Shown here one piece after another: positions 8,945 through 17,748 of a stretch of 64,000 bases of DNA (position 1 is its first letter; every line of letters begins with the position of its first letter). The position numbers were made by a program, and so were the translations under genes. Below the pieces are notes generated by a model, which had not been told where the DNA came from, did not search any database, and saw nothing but the letters and a program-made list of their open reading frames with translations. This DNA comes from RPQJ01 sp963746325 (GTDB lineage Bacteria > Pseudomonadota > Gammaproteobacteria > Steroidobacterales > Steroidobacteraceae). The stretch lies in assembly GCA_963746325.1 (NCBI GenBank), contig CAVVBC010000005.1, positions 248,001 to 312,000 on the forward strand. The letters are read 5' to 3'.

Positions 8945-9604
8945 TCAGGCCGGTCGCCGCGCCGACGACGGGGCGGCAGCCGGAGTGCCGCTGCGCATGT
9001 CCCGTTCGGCCTGGCTCAGGCTGCGCAGGAACGAGGGCCGGGCAAAGGCCTTCGTCGCGTACTTCTCGATGGCGGGAGCCGTCGCCGCCATGGCGGCGGT
9101 GTCGACGTCCCAGCGGCTCAGGCGCCAGAGGATCGGTGCCACGGCCGCATCGAGTTGGGAAAACTGGTCGGAGAGGAACCAGGCCCGCATGCGGAACAGC
9201 GGCTCGGAGGCGAGCAGGCTCTCCGTGAGCAGCCTGCGTGCGCGGTCTTTCTCGCGGCGGTCGGCGCCCGAGCCGGGCTCGAGCGTATCGGACACCGCAT
9301 ACCATTCCTGCTCGATGCGGCGCAGGGCCAGCCGCGCATGCGCCCGCGCCCCGGGATCGGTGGACGAAAGCGACGGATGCGGGAACCGCTCGTCGATGTA
9401 CTCGCAGACGATGCCTGGCTCGTAGACGACCAGTTCGCGGTCGACGAGCGTGGGCACCGTCTGGTACGGATTGAGGTCGATCAGGTCTTCCGGCGGACTC
9501 GCTGGCTCGGTTTCGACCACTCGGGTCTCGAGGGCCTTTTCTGCCAGCACCAGCCGGACCCGATGGCAACGCGCATCGGTGGCTCGTGAATACAACGTCA
9601 TCAT
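8945..9604 (-). CDS. sspA: SspA, stringent starvation protein A (GST fold)
   Basis: 219 residues. The N-terminal thioredoxin-like half (MTLYSRATDARCHRVRLVLAEK, LNPYQTVPTLVDRELVVYEPGIVCEYIDERFPHP) and the helical GST C-terminal half match SspA, an RNA-polymerase-associated protein of the stringent and acid response. The TVPTLVD motif has the cis-Pro of GST folds. The C-terminus is extended with an Ala/Ser/Arg tail. It lies downstream of petC and upstream of sspB on the minus strand. Confidence 0.92.
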   Translation of the reverse strand: MMTLYSRATDARCHRVRLVLAEKALETRVVETEPASPPEDLIDLNPYQTVPTLVDRELVVYEPGIVCEYIDERFPHPSLSSTDPGARAHARLALRRIEQEWYAVSDTLEPGSGADRREKDRARRLLTESLLASEPLFRMRAWFLSDQFSQLDAAVAPILWRLSRWDVDTAAMAATAPAIEKYATKAFARPSFLRSLSQAERDMRSGTPAAAPSSARRPA

Positions 9605-9688
9605 GCCGCGGCTACCCCTGGTCCAAGAGCACGGACAGCCCCGACGGGCTGCGTACCCGGCGGCGGCTGCAGTTTCCCGTGCGCTCCG

Positions 9689-9712
9689 CGCAGCACCCGC
9701 GAGAGTGCTGCG
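9689..9712. other. Stem-loop between petC and sspA
   Basis: CGCAGCAC and GTGCTGCG form a perfect 8-bp stem with an 8-base loop. It lies in the 145-base gap between petC and sspA, on the minus-strand transcript. No U-tract follows, so it is more likely an RNA processing or stability element, or a weak attenuator, than an intrinsic terminator. Confidence 0.4.
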
Positions 9713-9749
9713 GCCGGAGACGATGGGGGCTGCGCCGGCCGTAGCCGGC

Positions 9750-10502
9750 TTATTTCACGTCCTTCCAGTATTCCTTCTTGAGGGCATACGCGAGCAGCGT
9801 GAAGAACACGAGGAACGCGATGACCACGAAACCCATGGACCGCCGCTTCGCCTGCACCGGCTCGCCGATGTAGTCGAGGAAGTTTACGGTGTCGCGCACG
9901 AACTCGTCGTATTGCTCGGGAGTCAGCTTGCCTGGATTGGCCAGCGTGAACTCCTTGAAAACCTTCTGCACGTTGCCCTGGGCATCCGTATGCCCTTCCC
10001 AGACGGCTTCCTGCGAACCCTGCAATTCCCACAGCACATGCGGCATCGCCGTGCCCGGGAGAGCCAGGTTGTTCACGCCGGTGCCCTTGGCCGGATCGGC
10101 ATAGAACGACTTGAGGAACGTGTAGAGGTAGTCAGTGCCCCGGCTGCGCGCGATGACCGACAGGTCGGGCGGCGCCACACCGAACCACTGCTTGGCGTCG
10201 GCGGCATCCATGCCGTTCAGCATCGTCGAATGCGGCGACTCGCCGGAGAACAGGAGGTTGTCCACCATCTGCTGCTCGGTGAGGCCGATGTCGGCGGCGA
10301 CCCGGTTGTACCGCACGTACTTGGCCGTGTGGCAGCCGAGGCAATAGTTGGCGAAGTTCTTCGCGCCCCGCTGCAACGACGCCTTGTTGTGGATGTCGTT
10401 GTTCGCCTTCTCGAGATGCAGCGCACCGCCCGCGGCCAGGCTGACGCCCGGCAGCGCAACCATCGTCGCGATGAACGCGAGGATCTTTCTTCTTGTGCTC
10501 AA
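9750..10502 (-). CDS. petC: Cytochrome c1 of the bc1 complex
   Basis: 250 residues from a TTG start that overlaps the petB stop (TTGA); upstream of it the frame runs into petB, so no other start is reasonable. The signal peptide ILAFIATMVALPGVSLAAGG is followed by the haem c site CLGCH in GAKNFANYCLGCHTAKYVRYNR. The distal methionine region GTAMPHVLWELQG and a C-terminal membrane anchor (GFVVIAFLVFFTLLAYALKKEYW) complete the protein. It accepts electrons from the Rieske centre and passes them to a soluble cytochrome c in the periplasm. It is the last gene of petABC. Confidence 0.93.
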   Translation of the reverse strand: MSTRRKILAFIATMVALPGVSLAAGGALHLEKANNDIHNKASLQRGAKNFANYCLGCHTAKYVRYNRVAADIGLTEQQMVDNLLFSGESPHSTMLNGMDAADAKQWFGVAPPDLSVIARSRGTDYLYTFLKSFYADPAKGTGVNNLALPGTAMPHVLWELQGSQEAVWEGHTDAQGNVQKVFKEFTLANPGKLTPEQYDEFVRDTVNFLDYIGEPVQAKRRSMGFVVIAFLVFFTLLAYALKKEYWKDVK

Positions 10503-11770
10503 TGCGCATGGTAGGTAACCCTCGTCGGCACGGGCTTGGTCTTGTCGATGCTCGAGTACCACGGCATCAGCAGGAAGTAGGCGAAGTAGATGACCGTAAA
10601 GATGCGCGCCGCCATCGTGTAGGCCGGCGTCGGAGCCTGCAGGCCGAGGTAACCCAGCGCGACGAAGCTGATCGCAAACGAGTACAGGAAGAACTTGAAC
10701 AGCGGGCCACGGTAGCGGATCGACTTGACCTTGCCGCGGTCGAGCCAGGGCAGGAACACGAACAGCACGACGGCGACGCCCATCAGCGCGGCACCGATCG
10801 GCTTGCTGGGGACGGCGCGCAGGATCGCGTAGAACGGCGTGAAGTACCACACCGGCGCGATGTGCGGCGGCGTCTGCAGCGCGTTGGCGGGCTCGAAGTT
10901 GGCGTACTCGAGGAAGTAGCCGCCCATCGTCGGCGCGAAGAACACCACCAGGCTGAACAGGATCAGGAACACGCCGAGGCCGACCATGTCCTTGACCGTG
11001 TAGTAGGGGTGGAACGCGATGCCGTCGAGCGGGATGCCGTCCGGGCCCTTCACCTTCTTGATCTCGACGCCGTCCGGGATTGTTCGAGCCGACCTCGTGC
11101 AGCGCCATCAGGTGCGCGATCACCAGGAACACCAGCGCGAACGGGATCGCGACGACGTGCAGCGCGAAGAACCGGTTGAGCGTGACGTCGGAGATGTAGA
11201 AGTCGCCGCGGATCCATTCCGTGAGCGAGTCGCCGACCGCAGGGATGGCGCCGAACAGCGACACGATCACCTGCGCGCCCCAGTAGGACATGTTGCCCCA
11301 CGGCAGGAGGTAACCGAAGAACGCTTCGGCCATCAGCGCGAAGTAGATCAGCATGCCGAAGATCCACAGCAGTTCGCGCGGCTTCTGGTACGACCCGTAC
11401 AGCAGCGCCCGGAACATGTGCAGGTAGACGACGATGAAGAACGCCGACGCGCCCGTCGAGTGGATGTAGCGGATCAGCCAGCCCCATTCCACGTCGCGCA
11501 TGATGTATTCGACCGAACCGAACGCCTCGGCCGAGCGACGGCTTGTAGCTCATCGTCAGGAAGAGGCCCGGACAGGATCTGGATGACGAGGCAGCACCAG
11601 CGCGAGCGAGCCGAAGAAGTACCAGAAGTTCATGTTCTTCGGCGCGTAGTACTCGGACACCTGCGATTTCCACAGGGCCGTCATCGGGAAGCGGTCGTCG
11701 ATCCAGGCGGTCAGCGACGCGAGGCGGCCATTGTCCGGCTGGTTGCAATCTTGTCGGAGGAGGTGCCCAT
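10499..11770 (-). CDS. petB: Cytochrome b of the bc1 complex (several frameshifts)
   Basis: The ATG start at 11770 overlaps the petA stop (TGATG). Pieces in several frames rebuild cytochrome b of ~420 residues: SLTAWIDDRFPMTALWKSQ, PKNMNFWYFFGSLAL, IMRDVEWGWLIRYIHSTGASAFF, GYLLPWGNMSYWGAQVI (Qo/Qi haem region), ALHVVAIPFALVFLVIAHL, then HPYYTVKDMVGLGVFLILF and PPHIAPVWYFTPFYAILR. Specific single-base insertions can be proposed in CTGCCTCGTC, GGGCCTCTTC, CTCGGCCGAG (all 11530-11610) and in AATCCCGGACGG (near 11075), plus one uncertain break at the N-terminus. All are consistent with a functional gene and sequencing error. The protein binds haems bL and bH in the membrane and oxidises ubiquinol. 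Confidence 0.88.
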
Positions 11771-12362
11771 CACGCGTTCCCCTTCTCGGCGCCGATCAGG
11801 ATCCGGGTGTCGGTCACGAACTGGTACGGCGGCACGGGCAGGTTGGTCGGGTGCCGGCACGTTCTTGTAAGACGCGGCCCGAAATGTCGAACTTGGAGCC
11901 GTGGCAGGGGCAGAAGAAGCCGCCGGGCCAGTCCGGCGCGACAGTGACGTCGCCGGGTGCGAACTTGTCGAGCGGCGCGCACCCGAGGTGCGTGCAGACG
12001 CCGACGAGCACGAGGTACTCGGGCTTGAGGGCGCGCGCCGCGTTCTTGGCGAAGGCGGGCTGCTCGGATTCGGCCGAATCGGGGTCGCGCAATTCACTGC
12101 GGCGCGCTATCGACTCGGCCAGCATCTGGGGAGTGCGATGCAGTACGTAAATGGCTTTGCCGCGCCATTCGAGCTTGAGCATGGCGCCCGGCTCGAGCTT
12201 GCTCACGTCCACTTCCACGGGGGCGCCCATCGCCTTGGCGCGGGCGCTGGGTTTCCACGAGGCCAGGAACGGTACGGCGACGAATGCAGCGCCCACGGCG
12301 CCGGTGGCGACGGTGGCCACGGTCAGGAAATGGCGCCTGCCCGTATCGACTTCTTCGGTCAT
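11770..12362 (-). CDS. petA: Rieske iron-sulfur protein of the bc1 complex (two +1 indels)
   Basis: 196 residues after removing two extra bases. The twin-arginine motif GRRHFLTVATVATGAVGAAF marks Tat export and the membrane anchor. The [2Fe-2S] ligands are in CTHLGCAPL and CPCHGSKFD. The end of the protein (NLPVPPYQFVTDTRILIGAEKGNA) is in another frame. One extra T in GTCTTACAAG and one extra C in GCACCCGACC (11845-11870) restore GRVYKNVPAPTNLPVPP. First gene of petABC; a TATAAT box lies 130 bases upstream. Confidence 0.92.
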
Positions 12363-12491
12363 CCAGCTCTCTCCTCAGCGTTCGCCCATGCACAAGCTTG
12401 CTGCAACGCGCACGCTGTCGGGACTTCACGCAAATACAAGACATTGTCTGTCTGCCGGGGGCGATCCCCTCATCGCCCGGGGCAGCAGCGC

Positions 12492-12520
12492 ATTATAGCC
12501 AAAGGGGAAGGGGATAGGGG
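12492..12520 (-). promoter_or_regulatory. Probable petABC promoter
   Basis: On the minus strand a perfect TATAAT (12497 to 12492) lies about 130 bases before petA. The -35 region would fall inside the purine/pyrimidine repeat and has no TTGACA, so an activator or an unusual -35 is implied. This is inferred from the -10 alone. Confidence 0.45.
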
Positions 12521-12625
12521 ATAGGGGATAGGGGTTAGTCAGAAGGTAGCAGGCCCAGCTGGCCGCATCCGTTGTCTCATCCTTCCTGTCTCCTATCCCC
12601 TGTCCCCTACCCCCTAACCCCTTTC
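12502..12625. repeat. Family D purine-rich inverted repeat, G-quadruplex-prone
   Basis: The left arm (12502-12540) has six runs of four G separated by 2-3 bases (GGGGATAGGGGATAGGGG pattern) and ends in GGTTAG. The right arm (12581-12625) is its imperfect complement (CCTATCCCCTGTCCCCTACC pattern). The spacer is about 40 bases. The murA stop codon TAG lies inside the right arm, and the petA -10 box directly follows the left arm. Each strand therefore carries a strong G4 motif. It may act as terminator, insulator or replication barrier (inference). Confidence 0.75.
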
Positions 12626-13887
12626 CTTGTCGTTCATCCGCCGGATCTGCGCGCCCAGGCCCGCCAGCTTCTCCTCGATGCATTCGTACCCGCGGTCGAT
12701 GTGGTAGATGCGCTCGACGTCGGTCGTGCCCTCCGCCACCAGCCCAGCGATGACCAGGCTGGCCGACGCACGCAGGTCGGTGGCCATGACCGGCGCGGCC
12801 GTCAGTTTCGGCACGCCCTTGATGATGGCCGTGTTGCCTTCGAGCCTGATCTCCGCGCCCATGCGGCGCATTTCGAGCAGGTGCATGAAGCGGTTTTCGA
12901 AGATGGTCTCGACGATGGTGCCGACGCCGTCCGCAACGGTATTCGAGCGCCGCGAACTGCGCCTGCATGTCCGTCGGGAAACCCAGGGTGTGGCGCCGTC
13001 CGGATGTCGACCGCCCGCGGCCGGCGGCCGTGCATGTTGACCTCGACGAAGCCGTCGCCGCGGATCACTTCCGCGCCGGCCTCGACCAGCTTGCCCAGCA
13101 CCGCGTCGAGGTGCTCGGCGCGCGCATTGCGGGCCCGTACCCGGCCGCCCGTGATCGCGCCCGCCACCAGGTAGGTGCCGGCCTCGATGCGGTCCGGCAG
13201 CACTTCGTAGTGGGTGCCGTGCATGCGCTCGACGCCCTCGACGATGATGGTATCCGTGCCGTGACCCTTGATTTTCGCGCCCATCGCGATCAGGAAATGC
13301 GCCAGGTCGACGATCTCGGGCTCGCGCGCCGCGTTCTCGAGGATGGTCTCGCCCTCGGCCAGGCACGCCGCCATCATCAGGTTTTCGGTGCCGGTCACGG
13401 TGACCGTGTCCATCACGATCCGCGCGCCCTTGAGGCGACCCGCGCGGGCGCGGATGTAGCCGTTCTCGATGTGGACTTCCGCGCCCATGGCCTGCAGGCC
13501 CGCGACGTGGATATTGACGGGGCGGGCACCGATGGCGCACCCGCCGGGCAGTGACACGTCGGCGCGGCCGTACTTGGCCACCAGCGGCCCCAGCACCAGG
13601 ATGGCCGCCCGCATGGTCTTGACCAGCTCGTAGGGCGCAGCCGTCTCGCTGGTCGTCGTCGGATCGACCTCGACCCGCATGCGTTCATCGACGGTCACGC
13701 TCGCGCCCATGCGGCCGAGCAGCTCGATCATCGTCGTGACGTCCTTGAGGTGCGGCACGTTGCCGATCGTGACTGGCGCGTCAGCCAGCAGCGCGCCGGC
13801 CAGGATCGGCAGGGCGGCATTCTTGGCCCCGGAAATGCGCACTTCGCCGTCGAGCGGCACGCCGCCCCGAATCTGCAGCTTGTCCAA
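12614..13887 (-). CDS. murA: MurA, UDP-N-acetylglucosamine 1-carboxyvinyltransferase (two frameshifts)
   Basis: MurA transfers enolpyruvate from PEP to UDP-GlcNAc, the first committed step of peptidoglycan synthesis, in the cytoplasm. The N-terminus MDKLQIRGGVPLDGEVRISG, AKNAALPILAGALLAD, and VSLPGGCAIGARPVNIH around the fosfomycin-target Cys are clear. So are EPEIVDLAHFLIAMGA and GTHYEVLPDRIEAGTYL. The last third is split (breaks near 12990 and 12950) and continues with VGTIVETIFENRFMHLLEMRRMGA, DLRASASLVIAGLVAEGTT and the C-terminal YECIEEKLAGLGAQIRRM. 1274 bases minus two gives 424 codons. The last codons and the stop lie in the family D repeat. ibaG is immediately upstream. Confidence 0.93.
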
Positions 13888-13902
13888 CGGTGAACTCCTG
13901 GG

Positions 13903-14160
13903 TCAGAGCGGCGCCGAGCCGCCCCGTTCGGCCTGCCACTCGGCAGGGGTGTAGGCCTGGATCGAAAGAGCGTGGACTTCGCGCCCCATCCGGGCGCCGA
14001 GACCCGCATAGACGAGCTGGTGGCGCTGGATCGACCGCTTGCCCTCGAACTGCGCGGCGACGACGATGGCTTCGTAGTGGGTGTCGTCGTCCGTCAGGAC
14101 GCGTACGTGAGCCCCGGGCAGGCCCGACAGGATGAGCTGGGTGACTTCGTCGGCCGTCAT
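13903..14160 (-). CDS. ibaG: BolA/IbaG-family protein
   Basis: 85 residues from ATG at 14160. The BolA fold is evident: MTADEVTQLILSGLPGAHVRVL, HYEAIVVAAQFEGKRSIQRHQLVYAGLG and REVHALSIQAYTPAEW. The conserved HQ(L/R)VYAGLG helix-turn is intact. A Cys/His pair for sharing a [2Fe-2S] cluster with a monothiol glutaredoxin is plausible only through the His in IQRHQ. The location just before murA is the classical ibaG-murA arrangement; 15 bases separate the two, so they are probably co-transcribed. It is divergent from kdsD. Confidence 0.9.
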   Translation of the reverse strand: MTADEVTQLILSGLPGAHVRVLTDDDTHYEAIVVAAQFEGKRSIQRHQLVYAGLGARMGREVHALSIQAYTPAEWQAERGGSAPL

Positions 14161-14263
14161 GGTGGAGTCGCCGGATCGGAAAACAGCCCGTAAGTCTAAA
14201 GGAGAAGGCGTGCGGCCTGTAGGCTGTAGACTGTCGGCTTCCCGCCATGCGCCTGTCCGAGCC

Positions 14264-15244
14264 ATGACCGACTCCAGCCTGACGATTATTCGCGGCCGCC
14301 GCGTACTCGCCACCGAAGCCGCCGCCGTCGCCGCGCTCGAACACCGCCTCGACGCCTCGTTCGACCGCGCCTGCGCCCTGGTGCTCGCCTGCACCGGCAA
14401 GGTGGTGGTCACCGGCATGGGCAAGTCCGGTCACATCGGCAGCAAGATCGCGGCGACGCTCGCGAGCACCGGCACGCCGGCCTTCTTCCTGCACCCGGGC
14501 GAAGCGATCCACGGCGACATCGGCATGATCACGGCGGCAGACGTCGTGCTGGCCCTCTCGAATTCGGGTGAAACGGACGAATTGCTGACGATCCTGCCCG
14601 TCATCAAGCGGATGGGGGTGCCCCTGGTCGCGCTGACCGGCAAGAACGGCTCGACGCTGGCGCGCTATGCCTCCGTGACGCTCGACGTCAGCGTGGCCGA
14701 CGAGGCGTGCCCGCTGAACCTCGCGCCCACGGCCAGCACCACCGCGACGCTCGCGATGGGCGACGCGCTGGCGATCGCCGTGCTCGAAGCGCGCGGCTTC
14801 ACCGAAGAAGACTTCGCCCGTTCGCATCCGGGCGGCAGCCTCGGCCGGCGGCTGCTGCTCCACGTCGAGGACGTCATGCGCAAAGGGGACGACCTGCCCC
14901 GTGTCGGCCCGGACACCCTGCTGAGCGCCGGACTGCTCGAGATGAGCCGCAAGGGCCTGGGGATGACGACCGTCGTCGATGCCGCGGATCGCGTGGTCGG
15001 CATCTTCACGGACGGCGACCTGCGCCGGATGCTCGACCGGCAGGTGGACATCCACGCCACCCGCATGGAGAGCGTGATGAACGCGAGGTGCAAGGTGGCA
15101 GAACCCCGCATGCTGGCCGCCGAAGCGGTGCACCTGATGGAAACGCATCGCATCACGTCGCTGCCGGTCGTGCAGTCGGCAGACGATCGCCGCCTGGTCG
15201 GCGCGTTGAACGTGCACGACCTGTTGCGCGCGGGGGTCATGTGA
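14264..15244 (+). CDS. kdsD: KdsD, D-arabinose 5-phosphate isomerase
   Basis: 326 residues. The SIS domain (residues ~45-180; VVVTGMGKSGHIGSKIAATLASTGTPAFFLHPGEAIHGD, LALSNSGETDELL, TASTTATLAMGDALAIA) binds the sugar phosphate. The SHPGGSLGRR signature follows, then a pair of CBS domains (about 205-326; VVGIFTDGDLRR, MLAAEAVHLMETHRITSLPVV). The enzyme converts ribulose 5-phosphate to arabinose 5-phosphate for KDO synthesis. The start ATG at 14264 was chosen because it gives the normal family length. It is the first gene of the KDO/LPS-transport run; its stop overlaps the kdsC start (GTGA). Confidence 0.94.
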   Translation: MTDSSLTIIRGRRVLATEAAAVAALEHRLDASFDRACALVLACTGKVVVTGMGKSGHIGSKIAATLASTGTPAFFLHPGEAIHGDIGMITAADVVLALSNSGETDELLTILPVIKRMGVPLVALTGKNGSTLARYASVTLDVSVADEACPLNLAPTASTTATLAMGDALAIAVLEARGFTEEDFARSHPGGSLGRRLLLHVEDVMRKGDDLPRVGPDTLLSAGLLEMSRKGLGMTTVVDAADRVVGIFTDGDLRRMLDRQVDIHATRMESVMNARCKVAEPRMLAAEAVHLMETHRITSLPVVQSADDRRLVGALNVHDLLRAGVM

Positions 15245-15796
15245 AGACGCCCTCACCCGGTCTGTCGACCGACCTCTCCCACGCGAGCGCGGGAGCGGTG
15301 ACGCAGGACCTGCTCGAACGCGCACGGCGGGTACGCGTGCTGGTGCTCGACGTCGACGGCGTGCTGACCGACGGTCGCCTGCACATCACGGCACAGGGCG
15401 AGGAAACCAAGGTTTTCCACGTGCGCGACGGCTCCGGGAATCGTCGCCGTGCAGCGCGCCGGCATCACGGTCGCCATCATTTCCGGCCGTGACTCGGCGG
15501 CCGTGACGCGCCGTGCGAATGAACTCGGCATCCGCCACGTGTTCCAGGGCATCAGCGACAAGCGCGCGGCGCTCGATGCCCTGCTGGCCGAACTGGGTGT
15601 CACGCCAGACGCGCTCGCGTGCGTCGGCGACGACACGCCGGACGTGCCGATGCTCGAACGCGCCACGCTGGCCGTCGCCGTGGCCGACGCGCACGCCACG
15701 GCGCGTGCCGCCGCGCACTGGACCACGCTGTCGACAGGCGGCCACGGCGCCGTGAGGGAAGTATGCGATCTACTGCTCAGCGCACGCGCCAGCTGA
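15241..15796 (+). CDS. kdsC: KdsC, KDO 8-phosphate phosphatase (one frameshift)
   Basis: 184 residues after removing one base in TCCGGGAATCG near 15440. HAD motif I is VLVLDVDGVLTDG, motif II ISGRDS, and motif III/IV GVTPDALACVGDDTPDVPML. The enzyme dephosphorylates KDO-8-P in the cytoplasm, and kdsD directly upstream supplies its precursor pathway. The first ~20 residues (KTPSPGLSTDLSHASAGAV) are not conserved family sequence: they are the translation of an intergenic family C repeat that has become coding. It overlaps lptC by 34 bases. Confidence 0.92.
15250..15302 (+). repeat. Family C repeat inside the kdsC 5' end
   Basis: CCCTCACCCG, then ACCTCTCCCAC and CGGGAGCGGTGA form a slightly degraded copy of the hairpin repeat seen intact at 52989-53040. 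It is translated as the N-terminal extension of KdsC. Confidence 0.6.
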
Positions 15797-16349
15797 TCCA
15801 GCGCGTCGTGACGATGGTCGCGATCGTCGCGGGCGCGGCGTCACTGCTCAACCTGTTGACGGGCGACCGCGACGAGGTCACGGCCACGGACACTCGGGCC
15901 GGTCGAGCGCGGCTACTACCTGCTGGAGGCCAGGCTCACGGAACTCGGGCGACGACGGCCGGCCCCGCGTGACCGTCAGCGCGCAATCCATCGAGCAGCA
16001 ACTGCCCGACCAGAGCGTGCTGCTCGCGCAGCTCGAACTCGACTATCACACGGCGCGACAGGGCCAGTGGCACGTGACTGCCGACGACGGCCGCATGCCG
16101 AACGACCGCAGCACCCTGCTGCTGTCGGGCAACGTGCTGGTGACAGGGTCCGCCGAGAGCAGCGAGGGCGAGGCGAAGATCCGCACCGACGAACTCGCCT
16201 ACGACACCCGCACCAATGTGGTCCAGACTGCTGCGCCGGTGACCGTGCAGTTCGGCCCGCACCAGTTGCGCGGGCGGGGCATGCGAGTCGGTTTGAACGA
16301 AGGCACCCTGCGGCTAGAATCGAACGTCAATGGCCAATTCAGCCCCTGA
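15763..16349 (+). CDS. lptC: LptC, LPS export inner-membrane bitopic protein (two frameshifts)
   Basis: 194 residues after correcting two single-base insertions (15890-15960). Residues ~7-27 are a single membrane anchor (LIQRVVTMVAIVAGAASLLNLL). The periplasmic part rebuilds as PVERGYYLLEARLTEL, then VTVSAQSIEQQ, and continues in frame with a beta-jellyroll (LELDYHTARQGQWHVTADDGRM, LLLSGNVLVTG, LAYDTRTNVVQTAAPVTVQFG, LRGRGMRVGLNEGTLRLESNV). LptC links the LptBFG transporter to the LptA bridge. It starts inside kdsC and ends inside lptA, typical of this operon. Confidence 0.88.
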
Positions 16350-16987
16350 ACCTGCCCGCCTCCGTCGCTGCGCCCTGGCGGTCCTGCGTGCTGCTCGGCA
16401 CGGCGCCGTGCGCCATGGCGCAGACCGGCCTGCCTGCCGGCAATTCCGCCTTGCCGATCAACCTCGAGGCCGCTTCGTCCGACTTCGATTACAAGAACAA
16501 CACGCTGCTGTTCAAGCGCGTGAAGATCACGCAAGGCGGTCTCGAAGTCACGGCGCAGCAGGCGAGCGCGACGGGGCTCGAGTTCGACAATTCCGAATGG
16601 CGCCTGACCGGCGACGTGGTCATCTCGGTGCCCGGCGGCAAGCTGCAGTCGAACGAAGCGCGCGTCATGTTCAAGGACAACACGATCGCGAGCGCCTCGA
16701 TCAAGGGCGCGCCGGCGCAGTTCGAGCAGCAGCTCAAGGAACGGAACCAGGTCGCGCGCGGTCGCGCGGCAGCGATCGACTACGACGTGAAAGCCGCCAC
16801 CGTGCGCCTCACCGGCGATGCCTGGCTCACCGACGGACAGAATGAAATCCGCGGCAACACCCTCGTCTACGACATTGGCCGCGAGCGCGTGCAGGCCAAT
16901 CCCAGCGAGAAGGACCCGGGCGGCGTGCGCATCACCATCAATCCACCGAAAAAGGCTGCCGTCCCCGACAAGGGCGACGGCCCATGA
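16330..16987 (+). CDS. lptA: LptA, periplasmic LPS transport bridge protein (one frameshift)
   Basis: 218 residues after removing one extra base near 16385 within the signal peptide (ALAVL...LLGTAPCAMAQ). The mature part starts near QTGLPAGNSALPINLEAASSDFDYKNN. OstA-type beta-jellyroll repeats follow (TLLFKRVKITQGGLEVTA, GLEFDNSEWRLTGDVVISVPGGKLQSNEARVMF, ATVRLTGDAWLTDGQNEIRG). LptA polymerises between LptC and LptD to carry LPS across the periplasm. The start lies 20 bases inside lptC, and lptB overlaps its end by 4 bases. Confidence 0.92.
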
Positions 16988-17718
16988 AGACGAGCCGGCT
17001 GCGCGCCGAGTCGCTGGGCAAGAGCTATCGCTCGCGGCAGGTGGTGAAGGGGCTGTCGCTCGAGGTCGCCTCGGGCGAGGTGGTCGGACTGCTCGGGCCC
17101 AACGGCGCGGGCAAGACCACGGCGTTCTACATGATCGTCGGGCTGGTGCCGTGCGACGAAGGCCGCATCCACCTGGACGACGTGGAACTCACCCGCCTGC
17201 CGATGTACCGCCGTGCGCAGCTCGGCGTGGGTTACCTGCCGCAGGAAGCGTCCGTCTTCCGCAAGCTGTCGGTCGAGGACAACATCCTCGCCATCCTCGA
17301 GACGCGCAAGGACCTTGACGACGACGAAGCGCGCAACGGCGCGCTCGAGGCGCTGCTCGAGGAGTTGCACATCGGCCACATCCGCGCGAGCAGCGGGATG
17401 AGCCTGTCGGGCGGCGAGCGGCGGCGGGTCGAGATCGCCCGGGCCCTGGCGGCCGAACCCCGCTTCATCCTGCTGGACGAGCCCTTCGCCGGCGTGGATC
17501 CGATCTCGGTGATCGACATCCAGCGCATCATCCGCCACCTGAGCTCGCGCAACATCGGCGTACTGATTACCGACCACAACGTGCGTGAAACACTTGGCAT
17601 TTGTAGCCGTGCGTATATCGTCAGCGCGGGAAGTGTGATCGCGTCCGGCTCGGCGGAAGAGATTCTTGCCAATCCCGAGGTGCGTGAGGTCTACTTGGGG
17701 CAGGATTTCCGTCTCTGA
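16984..17718 (+). CDS. lptB: LptB, LPS export ABC ATPase
   Basis: 244 residues. Walker A GPNGAGKTT at 38-46, Q-loop GYLPQEASVF, the signature LSGGERRRVEIARALA, Walker B FILLDEPFAGVDP and the switch His in ITDHNVRETL are all intact. The LptB-specific VEIARALA and PISVIDIQRII segments and the C-terminal EEILANPEVREVYLG extension (contacts LptF/G) support the exact assignment. It energises LPS extraction from the inner membrane. ATGA overlap with lptA. Confidence 0.96.
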   Translation: MKTSRLRAESLGKSYRSRQVVKGLSLEVASGEVVGLLGPNGAGKTTAFYMIVGLVPCDEGRIHLDDVELTRLPMYRRAQLGVGYLPQEASVFRKLSVEDNILAILETRKDLDDDEARNGALEALLEELHIGHIRASSGMSLSGGERRRVEIARALAAEPRFILLDEPFAGVDPISVIDIQRIIRHLSSRNIGVLITDHNVRETLGICSRAYIVSAGSVIASGSAEEILANPEVREVYLGQDFRL

Positions 17719-17748
17719 CCCCCGTTCTCCTTCGACACCGATTCGTCC

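Noticed and set aside
9605..9749. Intrinsic terminator between petC and sspA
   Set aside because: A good stem-loop exists but no U-tract follows; listed only as a stem-loop.
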